Positions 38,237 through 49,700 of a DNA stretch of 64,000 nt are shown here, in pieces. The stretch is from Spirodela intermedia (taxonomy: Eukaryota; Streptophyta; Magnoliopsida; Alismatales; Araceae): contig LR746278.1 of assembly GCA_902729315.2 (NCBI GenBank), forward strand, positions 1,189,001-1,253,000, read 5' to 3'. The stretch's first letter is position 1, and every line of letters begins with the position of its first letter. A program made the translations under genes and the position numbers. Under the pieces are notes generated by a model, which was not told the DNA's origin, made no database searches, and saw only the letters and a program-made list of their open reading frames with translations.

Positions 38237-40372
38237 ATGGCGGACGGCGGCGGAGGGGGGAAGCAGCTGAGCGACTTGCCGGAGGTGATCCTCCACAGCA
38301 TCTTCACGGCGGTAGAGGAGACGAGGACGAGGAACGCGATGGCGCTGGTGTGCCGGCGGTGGCTCGAGGTCGACCGCGCCACCCGATCGTCGCTGGCGCT
38401 GCGCGGCAACGTGCGGGATCTCTTACTCGTGCCCACCTGCTTTCAATCGGTCACCCACCTCGACCTCTCCCTCCTCTCGCCTTGGGGCTCCTCCCTGCTC
38501 CCCGTCTACCACCAGCACGAGGACGAGGACGATGAGCTCCGCCACTACGGGAACCAGCTGATCGCCCACCGGCTCCGGCAGGCGTTCCCTGCGGTGACCT
38601 CCCTCACCGTATATGCCCGGATCCCCGCGGTGGTCGCCGCCCTCGGCCCGCAGTGGCCGCGGCTACGCGAGGTGAAGCTCATTCGCTGGCACCAGCGGCC
38701 CAATTCCGAAGTCGGGACGGAGCTCGTCCCGCTCCTGCAGCACTGTAGCTCGCTTTTCTCGGTCGACCTCTCCAACTTCTACTGCTGGACTGAGGACCTG
38801 CCTCCGGCGCTGCGGGCCTGTCCCCGCGCCGCCGCCTCGCTGATCCGCCTGGACCTGCTGGGGCTCTCCTCCGATCAGGGGTTCAATTCCCGGGAGCTCC
38901 TCGCCATCTCCGCCGCCTGCCCCAACCTCCGCCATCTCCGGGCCTCCTGCGTGTTCAACCCAAGGCTGATCGGGTTCGTCGGGGAGGAGGCCCTGCTGGG
39001 GCTCGCCGCCAACTGCCCCCGCCTCTCGCTGCTCCACCTGGTGGACACCTCCGCGCTCTCCTCCTCGAGGGCCGGCGGTGAGGAGAACGGCGGCGTGCCG
39101 CCGGAGGACTCGAGGATCTCCCACCGGGCGCTGGAGGAGTTGTTCGCCGGACTTCCCCTTCTGGAGGACCTCGCCCTGGAGGTCTACCCCGGCGTGTGCG
39201 ACGCAGGGCCGGTGCTGGAGACTTTGAACAGCAGGTGCCCGAGAATGGAAGCTCTGAGGCTGGGACAGTTCCAGGGGATCTGCAGGGCGACGGGTCTGCA
39301 CCTGGACGGCATTGCCGTGTGCGGGAGGCTGAGAAGGCTCGCCGTGAAGAACGCCGGCGACCTCACGGACGCGGGTCTGGTGGCGATCGGGAGGGGATGC
39401 TCGAGGCTGGCGGAGCTGGAGATCGAGGGGTGCCAGGAGGTCACCGAGGCGGGGATCCGGAGGCTGGTGAGCAACCGCCGAGGGACACTCGTCGAGGTGA
39501 GGATCGCTGGCTGCCGGCGCCTGACCGCCGCGCGGTCGCTCTGGTCGGTGGAGCCGATCCGCGACCGGGTCGAGAGCCTCCACCTCGACTGCGTGTGGGA
39601 CGCCGCCGCCCCGGGATCGGAGACCTCGCCGGCAGATCCTCCGCCGGAAGAAGAAGAACTCGAGGCCGATCTCGAATACCGAGTGAAGAAGAGACGGGGG
39701 GACTCCGCACCAGAGCTCGCCGGCCCGGAGGAGGAAGGAGGGGAGGGTGGGTTCTGGTGCAGGACGTGGAGCCGGCTCCGGAGGCTGTCACTGTGGGTGC
39801 CGGTGGGGGAGGTGCTGGACCCACTTGTGGAGGCGGGGTTGGAGAGCTGCCCGCAGCTGGAGGAGATCTGCATCAAGGTGGAAGGAGACTGCCGGAGGTG
39901 TGCGAAGCCGAACCAGGGGAGATTCTTCGGGCTGGATTCCCTCAGTAGGTACACGCGGCTGAGGAAGATGAAGCTCGACTGCGGGGAGGCGCAGGGGTAC
40001 GCGCTCACGGCGCCCATGGGGCAGATAGATCTGAGCCTCTGGGAGCGGTTCTACCTGTGGAGGATCGGCGAATTAGAGGGGCTACAAGAGCTGGACTATT
40101 GGCCGCCGCAGGACAAGGACATGAACCAGCGGGGGGTGTCGCTGCCGGCGGCGGGCCAGCTGGCGCAGTGCACTGCCCTGAGGAAGCTGTTCATCCATGG
40201 CACGGCTCACGAGCACTTCATGAACTTCCTCCTGAAGCTCCCCACCATCAGGGACGTGCAGCTGAGGGAGGACTACTACCCGGCGCCGGAGGGGGACGCC
40301 AGCACGGAGATGCGGGTCGACTCCACCAGCCGCTTCGAGGCCGCGCTCAACCGCCGCATCATCCCCGACTGA
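38237..40372 (+). CDS. MAX2: F-box/LRR protein MAX2/D3/ORE9, SCF receptor subunit for strigolactone and karrikin signalling
   Basis: Substrate-adaptor subunit of an SCF ubiquitin ligase. With D14 or KAI2 receptors it targets SMXL/D53 repressors in the nucleus. It is a single uninterrupted exon of 711 aa, near Arabidopsis MAX2 (693) and rice D3 (about 720). The N-terminal F-box is at about residues 12-50 (LSDLPEVILHSIF, LVCRRWLEVDR). Leucine-rich repeats fill the rest, e.g. LTDAGLVAIGRGCSRLAELEI and GCQEVTEAGIRRL. An acidic, low-complexity insertion at about 465-510 (PPPEEEELEADLEY, EEEGGEGG) corresponds to the variable disordered loop. The end, NRRIIPD, keeps the terminal aspartate of the functional C-terminal helix. 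Coding is very GC-rich compared with its flanks. It converges with the kinase gene 336 bases downstream. Confidence 0.97.
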   Translation: MADGGGGGKQLSDLPEVILHSIFTAVEETRTRNAMALVCRRWLEVDRATRSSLALRGNVRDLLLVPTCFQSVTHLDLSLLSPWGSSLLPVYHQHEDEDDELRHYGNQLIAHRLRQAFPAVTSLTVYARIPAVVAALGPQWPRLREVKLIRWHQRPNSEVGTELVPLLQHCSSLFSVDLSNFYCWTEDLPPALRACPRAAASLIRLDLLGLSSDQGFNSRELLAISAACPNLRHLRASCVFNPRLIGFVGEEALLGLAANCPRLSLLHLVDTSALSSSRAGGEENGGVPPEDSRISHRALEELFAGLPLLEDLALEVYPGVCDAGPVLETLNSRCPRMEALRLGQFQGICRATGLHLDGIAVCGRLRRLAVKNAGDLTDAGLVAIGRGCSRLAELEIEGCQEVTEAGIRRLVSNRRGTLVEVRIAGCRRLTAARSLWSVEPIRDRVESLHLDCVWDAAAPGSETSPADPPPEEEELEADLEYRVKKRRGDSAPELAGPEEEGGEGGFWCRTWSRLRRLSLWVPVGEVLDPLVEAGLESCPQLEEICIKVEGDCRRCAKPNQGRFFGLDSLSRYTRLRKMKLDCGEAQGYALTAPMGQIDLSLWERFYLWRIGELEGLQELDYWPPQDKDMNQRGVSLPAAGQLAQCTALRKLFIHGTAHEHFMNFLLKLPTIRDVQLREDYYPAPEGDASTEMRVDSTSRFEAALNRRIIPD

Positions 40373-40472
40373 CCCACCTCATTTCCTTCCTTCCCTTCAA
40401 GGCTTGAGACAAATGCCGAGGACGCCAGTGAACGGAGGGAGCCATTGATTTTTTGTTTTTTTTTTTTTGGGG

Positions 40473-40478
40473 AATAAA
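40473..40478 (+). terminator. Candidate polyadenylation signal of MAX2
   Basis: AATAAA lies 100 bases after the MAX2 stop, just after a T-rich run. Confidence 0.45.
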
Positions 40479-40708
40479 ATCAATCGTGGCGGGCTCCGCA
40501 GATTCCAAAACGGTGTGGGCAAAATTCGTATCGATCGAGAACTCATTACAGCCCTCTGCTGTTGCTGCTTCTTCTCCCCCTGGGTTTTTCTCTCTGCGGG
40601 GTTGGATGGATGGATGAATACAAAGACAGAGAAGGCAAAAGTGTAACTCAAGCCGACCATTGGGTGCTTCTTCTCGCTGTACAAGACAAGGCACGACGGG
40701 GGTGGAAC

Positions 40709-43700
40709 CTAGCAGAGGGTGTATTCACAGTCGAGCAGGCGGGAAAGGATCTCCTGGCAGCTTGGCCGCTCCTCGGGCTCCGCCCAGCAATCTGCGGAGG
40801 CGAGGACGCAACCAAGGTCATTAACATGGCGAAGGAAAACAGCAGAAATCAGCAAGATGAGAATGAAGGGGGGGCTGACCAGAGATGAGCTTCCCCAAGG
40901 GGCCGTCGGGGATCTCCAATCGCGTGCCTTCGTTGGCCACCGAGTGAATGACCTGAAGAAACAGAGGGAATGAGGGAGGAAGAGGAGGAAGAGGAAGAGG
41001 AGGGACGGATGAGAAGGAAGACCCACCTGAACAGGGGTGACGCCGTCCCAGGGGCGCCTGAGGGTGCAGAGCTCCCACATGATGACGCCGAAGCTGAAGA
41101 TGTCGCACTTCTCGGAGAAGGGCTCGTTGCGGATGAGCTCCGGGGCCATCCACTCGGGCGTGCCGGCGGAGGCGTCGTCCCTCATGGGGGAGGAGCCGGT
41201 CATCGCCCGCGAGAGCCCGAAGTCGCAGATCTTCACGGTCCAGTGCTTGCTCACCAGGCAGTTGGCGCTCTTCAGATCCCGGTGAACTATTCTCATGCGG
41301 TGGATGCACATCAGCCCCCTGCAGTTACCTCAGATGAACAATCAGAATGAATCTCTCCAATGAATACCTTCCAGGAGCAGCAGCTGGAAGGAGGATGAGG
41401 AGATGGAAGAGCTCTCACCGGCAGATATCACGAAGCATCTTCAACCTCCTGCGCCAGCTCAAGCTCTTCTGGCCGGTCGTGTGGATGAGGTAGTACAAGG
41501 AGCCCATCTCCATGTACTCGGTGATCATTGACAGCTTGGGAGGCTTCATGCAGGCCCCGAGGAACAGAATAACTGCGGGAGGAGAGCAGAAACTACAGTC
41601 ATTCCGAGGGCAAACGGGTGATTCATAGGAAAGAACAGAGCGGGTGGGTGTGTTCCTGGGCAAGGAGGAAAGTACCGTTCGGATGCCGGAGGCGACTGAA
41701 ACAACGAAGAGAAGAGGGCAGACGAGGTCAGAATAGAAGCTTAGAGCGATGTGCGAGAGAGCAAGTCTGTTTGCTGTCGATAAAATGGGTCCGTACCTCA
41801 GTATGGATATCTCGTTGCAGAAATCTTCCATGTTCTCAGGGGTCAGATCTTGCTCCAGAAAGACCTTGATGGCGACATCCGTGCCGTTCCAGATCCCCCG
41901 GAAAACCTCTCCGAAGAACCCTCCATTTGAAATATTTGAGCGTTCATAATTATTATTGCCATTTCCATGTTCCCGGCAGAGAATACAAATAGAAAGACTT
42001 CTAACGAGGAGAAAACATGGATTCAACGGGATGAATATCAGTCTATATATGAGAGGAGCGATGAGGAAGACCGTGAAACGATCAATTTCGTATTAATATC
42101 TACGGCATTCCTCTCATACCATGACTTCGTTCTCTCCTACTTTGTTTCGGCTAACGGTTCCAGCCAGATAAAAGGAGGTTGCTACAGATTCTGTCAATTA
42201 TACGGCACAACCAAGGCGGTGGCTACTCCTTAGACAGTTGTGAGCCTAAAGGGGAAAGGAAATCGTTCGCATGCAATTTTCATAAAGCACTCCGATGTGC
42301 ATTAAACGCAACATCTGCGAGTTAGAACAGCTGACAGCATCCATGCTCAACTACGTTGGGCTGTATTGATGAAATTCCTTTTTCTCTGTACAATCCCTGT
42401 CCATCTAATATCTAATAAGCTCGGATTATGAAGCCAGGATGTCTGGCTTTATAACAAGGATAAAACGCTGTTAGGGAAATCTGGGACCTTCCATCTAGAA
42501 AAACAAAGACTAGAGACTCATTTTCCGAGGTGTCAAATTCGCCCACCCCCGCGAAAAAAAAAATGTCGTATAAAAAGAAACGGGAGCGTGCCAATTGTGG
42601 CACTACCAATTTTGCAGTAAAGATAACACGCTACTGAATGAAAATCGAGATGATGAAGTAACCAGAAAACGTAGCTGACATATAAGATTTGCATGGGATA
42701 TTTATTTACAAAGAAAATACCTCACCCAATCAAAATGCTTACCTATACCAACACGCGTGCCAACGCTTAACTCTGAGAAATCAATATTCCACTCTTCAAA
42801 TGGCAATAATGGCTTATTTAGGAAGGGCGAGGATTTCAACACTTTATCCCATACTGAAACCATATCTTCAGTTGTCAACAAGCCTGAAGCACCAATTCCC
42901 TGGGAACTCTGAGTGCTGAATTCATGGGGAGAAGAAGGCAATGATATTGCCTTCTGGCCAGTACTATTTTGCTTTCTAGAATGAATGTATGGAGAAGATA
43001 TATAGGCGTGACCTTCCAACTGATAACTTGGAGACTGAAAAAAACGAGAAATTCAAGCTCTTTAGTCCATGTAACTTTTGGTATCAAAGCATTCAGAAAC
43101 ATGGAAGGGCTACGAAACAGAAACAAGAAAGGAATAATTATTGTTTGGCTTTACGATCACAATAAATACAACAAAAGTGAAAGGAATAATAAATAAATAA
43201 CGAGCTAAGTATAATATGCATGCTACGTTTGTCACCCTATCTAACTACGAGCAGATGTCACGTGGGAAACAAGTGACCATCAATTGAAAAGGCTTGAAAG
43301 ATAGATGCGAAAGCAGCTTACATTTGCCATGCTACAGTTAGACATTCACAGGAATATCTTATAGATGGTAGCTGTCTTTTACAAGCCCAGTTCCAAAATA
43401 ACGCACCAATCAGTTTTGGGCGTGTCCCATACAGGACACGGCTGTGGGGTCTGTTAGAACTGTTAGATTCCACACCCTTGATGCAATACATACATACGAT
43501 ATGAGTTGCACGTGAGTTCATTAGGGCTAGTTTAAGAAACTTTCGAGCATACCTAATTCGAAGGAGAAATGCAGGACTGAGGGCACCCAAAGTCTGCATT
43601 TTTTCATCCAAACAGCACTCAATTCTACACTTAATGTTAAAAGTGCTCGTTATTGGTTATAAATATTATTTTCATCGTGTTCTCTGACGTTTTTCTCGCG

Positions 43701-46700
43701 TCAAGTATCAGCATGTCGGGTTCCTCAATCGATTCATATTTCTATTGAATTTTAGACTCTCGACTATAATACTTTTCAAACTGATGAAAGGCATGCTATT
43801 TAGAGTAAAATGGTAAGAAGCAGAAGTTATAAAATCTACAAACCAAGAAGTTAGTTTATGACCTTGTTAAGTAAAAAATCCAATCAAGGTTACAATTTAC
43901 GAAAGATCCTTGTCTCATCGATCCACAACTTGTCGTACTCAAACAACAATAATTTCCTGGTTTAGCTTCCGGTGAACTTTTGAAGTGTTTGCACGCGTGT
44001 TATCACTCGGTCAGGTTTAATTATGAGCTTTAAAATTCATAAATATCACTCGGTCTTTCTTCAGTTGATATTTCGGGTCATCAACGAGTAATAATAGTTC
44101 TGGAAATGAAACGACTGACAGTAGAGGTTCATAACAGAAGAAAGTATCACCATCAGGGAGTATCTTTTCTGAGACATTAGTTATGAACTTAATCCAAATC
44201 AATGCACGAGGATATCACTATGACAAGCAAAAGGTGATCACACACATGAACAGGGCTCGCACAAAACCACATTCCACACAAGCAAACAATATTTTCAGAC
44301 GTAGCATGGCTCTAATTCCCCCTAGACATCTTTTTAAAATGAACGCCTTCTAGACAAAGATCAGTTGCACATACTTATACCTAATTATGTATCTACAGTT
44401 GGAAACAGATAAAACGGCTTACGATGGTCAGTAAAAACATTCTAAGTTGCCAGTATCGTGGCTATAACAAAGTGAGAATGATCGGACAAGACAATCTAGT
44501 GCGTGAACAGCCAAATGTAAGAGTCTATCCCTTAGTTACAACCATGGAGATGCGGATATCTGAACCTGCACCCAGAATGAGGCAGGATGGTTCAGTAAGG
44601 GTACGAGGGAAGAGGGGTTAATCAACAAATACCAAACACAATGATGCTCAGGCCATAGACAGTTAAACTCAGAAATCGACTGATATACATTGGTCAACAC
44701 TAGTTTCCTTTTATTAAATCAGATGAAGAGGAAATATGGCAAGAGAAATCAGAAATCACTTAGCAAGAAAAACAGTGACATCAACGTAGGGATGCAGTGC
44801 ACTGAAAGAGAACGTACATCTTTCCAAAGGTCATCACAATTGCCCTTGTCATCTGAGTATGCAATGGACCCTTCATTATCTTTGTCCTGTATCCTGCGGT
44901 TCTGCTTCAATGATTCATTCATTGCTCGAACAGCCCTGTAAAAATGTTACAAGAGGTTACCGTCAATATTTTGTAAGGCTGGAGGAAATTAAAACACTGA
45001 GGCAGCATTGGCTTCTAGTAGAAGCTTATGCTACAATAAAAACTCAGAACCAAACAAGAATGCTCATCACATGAACAAGAAGCAGCAGCCTCAAGGGATA
45101 TCCAATCTTTCAAAGAAAGTTCCATAAATTAAAGACACTGACACGAGAGAAAATAAGATATCAAATGAGGGGTGATTCTTGGTATGCTCTATACACATCA
45201 TACAGTCAAACCTAAAGATCACGCAAACGTAATTCCACATATTTAACAGTGGGATCCACAAGACCCGTTTCCTTGCATCTGGAAGTCACCAGAAAAGATC
45301 TGACAGTTGCTCCGTCGCTTTAGAAGTTATTATTTTCCAAGACATTACTACCCCAATATATATAACACTAGATTCATCAAAACTCAGCTTATCTATCTTT
45401 CCGCCAAAAAGATTCGCCGCTGGGGTTGAAAGGGGAGGTGGGGATGGGAAATAGATCAGCACAGGATCAAACTCTAATTTCCCCAACAACAGATCTGCAC
45501 GGGATGAGGTTGGAATCCATTTCATTACTCACTGTTCAGCAGGAACTGAGCTATCTGGCCTTTCCTCAAATACTTTCGAAATAGAAAACTACATCTGAAA
45601 TTCGCATGGAAGAACAATCAACTGAAAACCCAGTCCGGAAGCTAATATCAATCCAAAATATATTCCATAGACGAAAACATAAGATTTTCTAAACCACAAG
45701 CTGCCACTAGGTTTTTCGTTCTCATCATGATTGATCATACAAAAGAGAGACTCCGGCCTAAAAAGCTAATGGCTAAACAATGTCATTCATGATGCACAGA
45801 AATTGCTATCCTGTCAATATAAGACTCTCACAGTTACGCTAGAACATAATTGATTGAGTGAATTCAATCAATAAGACAAGATCGGAAACAGAAAATTTCA
45901 AGCTCAAATGGCATAAAAGATTTTAAGTGACTATGAAAGTAGATACTTCATCATGGACCCGTTGGTCAAAAGAAAGGGGAGTTCCAGGGAGAAAGAAGCA
46001 TAAGCCCGATTTTTTGTTATAGGAACTATAAGCAGGCATTGATAGAGAAAAAAAACCAAGGAATTTAAAGAAACCAAAGCCACTATGAGCAACCAACCTC
46101 ACAATATCATCGCCAATCTCTGGGGTCATACTAATGCTTCGACGCCTTGTTCGACGAGTATCAGATGTCGATGCACCATCTGACCTGTGCAAATTTATGA
46201 TATAAACGCCCTATCTCTTCGCAAAAACCGATTCACATAATAACAGGCCACCAATTAGTTAAGGACGAATTAAAACAGACTGAAAATCCTCAAAAGATTC
46301 CCCAAGTATCAGCATGGATAAAAGGAATAGGTTGGTTCATGCACTCAAAATCAATGACATTCCGTCAAAGCACAAGAGAGAGGGTACTGACCAGGGTCGT
46401 TAGCCAACCCCCCAAAATCCAACCAAGATCAACATCGACCAAGAGGGAAGACACTGACCAGGTAAGGCAAGGACAATGGTCGTTCTCGCTGGTCTCAACC
46501 AGCACATTTCAAAACGAGATCAGCTCAGGCGATCACAACCCAAAGAGGAATCAACTAACTTTGCATTTCCGTAAGTGATGGTCTAATGCCGGCCCAACAT
46601 TACTTAAATGACACAAAACTCTCAAGCTATCTTTCGGAAAGTTTGTGAATCAGGTGAATGCATATTTTCCAGAATGAAGAACCAGATTGAGAATAGCAAC

Positions 46701-49700
46701 ACAAGACTTTTGGACTATCGTTAATCTTAGATTCTTGTTTTTAGGTTAAGGGATCAGGATTTCCTCAGAGTTTCTGACGTGTCCGTGTGGTATAACAGCG
46801 TTACATATTTTAGAAGAACACTACGAAAAAAAAAAGTTGATTTTAAATTTAGCTAGCCAATGAGAACTTATTTTGTAAATGGTTGCTATATTGACCACCA
46901 TGCACTACAGATTTACATGGATGCTTATACTTTTATTTTCACTTAATGAAAAAGCGTGAACAAAAAAACCCATCTTTTCGCCAGACAAAGGTCGCTATTT
47001 TCCGGTAAGGACAAGAAACTCTCTTCCAGTATCACTGGTGAAGATTCCCTGTGCTACCATGCCAACCATGCAATATCTACTCATATAAGATTTGGAACTT
47101 CGAACTAAATCCAACGTTCCCTACTATTATCACATTGCTCTGTGAGAATATAACTAACTAATAAAATAATAGCTATTGTATCCTGACGTATGGATATACC
47201 CAGATAAATAATATTCAGGTTCACGTAATTAGGTCCCAGTATCTAATAACCTGATCTTCGACATATCCCCTCAACCTGAGCATGTCTTTCAAGTTTGAAT
47301 TGTGTAAACCTGAAGTGAGATGGCCCGTTGAGAGTCTTTTGGTGATTATGCCTTCTATTGATTGCTTAATAGATACCTTCCCAATGGCTCTCCATAAGTT
47401 TCTGAAACATACACAACTATTCATGGCATGTACGCTACATGCATTACCTACGGCGTGTTTCTCTCATGTACATGCCTGTCCAGGTCCTGCACTGAATCCT
47501 ACCCAGTTGTGGCCCACATGCCACTTGGCATTGTGCCACGAGTAAATGTCTTTTGAAATGTGGCAACATGCACTGTTTAACCGTGTAACATTGTCCACGT
47601 CTATTAAGGTTGTACTTCAGTTCAAGTGTGGTCGTACCATACAGCCTTTGGTGCCTTCCTGCTCATACCAATCTTACCACGGCACATGCTTCCTGCATGA
47701 AAACGATCACTAGGCTTTCACAATACGCCCCAAACTAAGTAGCCATCCAGTGAAATCCTAGATATGTTATACCATTTGATCAGATGCTTTGCAAAGTCGT
47801 ACACCCCAGAGTCACAGGAAAAAAAGTGTTACATCGTCCAATGCACTACCAATCTAAAATCCTCAGTACAGTCTTGCTACAACTGAACATATGGAAACCT
47901 GATTGCACTGTCACACATCGGAAGGATAATTAGCCCTGCATTCTGACACATAAATAAGTGTAGACAGAAGGTTAGGCCCCATTTTGTCCTGTATGAACTG
48001 CTCTAACACAATTCGAGATGAATGGTCTTTCATGCATAGGGAATATCATGGTTTCTGATTGGCTTCCATAATCCAGCGTAAAATCAAACTTTCCTCTTCC
48101 GGGTAAGACTATTTCACCATCCACATATACCAGGACGTCAAGTATTCTTACAACTAACTTAGGAGAAATCAAGATAATTACATGAACTGGCCAAATGGTG
48201 GATAGGGATTCATGCCTCATGCAAAGGTTTAATATATTATGTTCATGGATCTCCTATCTCCCCTGTTTAGATGCCACACATGTCCCACCGAAACAGTGTA
48301 AAAGATAAATGAATTCAGTACACATTGAGCAAGATATTTTCTAGGGGAAAGCAAGACAAAGTACAAGTTTTTTCCTGAACTCGATCTTCCATGAAAACCT
48401 ACAATGAAAAGTGAGACCACAACCAACCATGGGAAATGCACATTTTCAATATGAGAATGAAACTGTGACCTTCATGACTGTGATCTTCAACAGGTCGTTA
48501 AAAAATGCAAACCGATAGCGATAAACTAAGGCAAATCATGATCATCATGAAGTATTGTCGTCAGAATGTGTTAAAAGTACGAAACTGAACTTTATGAAAA
48601 ATGAATTTCACAGAGACAAACTGTTGGTACACGCAAACTAATGGACAGTAACGACTTCTGCTCGTCATCTTTATTAGATCCTACCCAACAATGACTTTCA
48701 AACACGCAGGCATAAAATGATGAAAATGGCACTAAATACCAATTAATTTCAATACTAAACTGACACATTAACGACAGCATCATTTGCAATAAGGACCTTG
48801 ATGAAGCTACACCATCTGCATATTCTCCGTATGAGTGTTTCTCACCACCAAGCATGGATCTTCCCCGCGCTCTGAACAAAGGGTGTTCTGGGCTGCATCC
48901 GTAAAAGAAAGGGGATGGAAACAGGAATTTTAGACCACAGGCACCTTTATTTAAAAGAAAGTACAATAGATTTTTCATATAGCAGAATTCCTGATGCATC
49001 AGTATATGTACTCCGGCCTATTCCGCTTTTTGGTAATAGCGAAATGCATATAATAGATACATTTGTCACACCAAATAAATTATGAACAAAACATAGGTAC
49101 AAGTACTTGACAGGTACAAGAATGCACTCTACATGAAGAAAAGAGTAAGCATTTACATACGAGCTACAAAAAATCGTGTCATGAGACTCGAGAAATTAAA
49201 AGGATAGGTTCTCAAAATGACACTGCCTCATGACGGCGGTAAGGTTTTGCGCTCAGAACCTCATTTGTTCATGCAAGGGAATTGGCTAAACAGAACAAGT
49301 TCCCAAAGTGGGACCTGCTGGCAAGGTTCACGGGCTCATCCGTTAACCTCGTTCCACCCAAACTAGGGGTAAATTCATAAATTGAAATGTCCTGCGAAAT
49401 TACATATAAAATATCGTCCATGCATCGTAAAACTATTTGAGCTGTTAGAAATGTAGACGGCTGTCAGTAATTTTTAAAAATATGAGAGTTCTACAACAAT
49501 CAATCTCAAAGTGCCTCAAATGGCAATGCCCCAGCAACAATACAGTTACTTGATTAATAGTTCACAAACCGAATCAATTACGGAATGAACGTAAAAAATT
49601 CAAGAAATAAATAAAGATGCAAACCTTGAACTCGATGCACGCTGTTCAGCAATAGCTTTTCTGCGGCTGCGCCGCCAGAAAGCATTTGCTATATTAGGTT

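Noticed and set aside
38663-40017. Long minus-strand ORFs (306 and 277 codons) and plus-frame ORF of 250 codons over MAX2
   Set aside because: GC-rich coding DNA leaves other frames open; MAX2 itself is clearly recognised in one frame over the whole span.
47200-47560. Possible transposon remnant in a kinase intron
   Set aside because: The open frames are short and I recognise no reverse transcriptase, integrase or terminal repeat motif.
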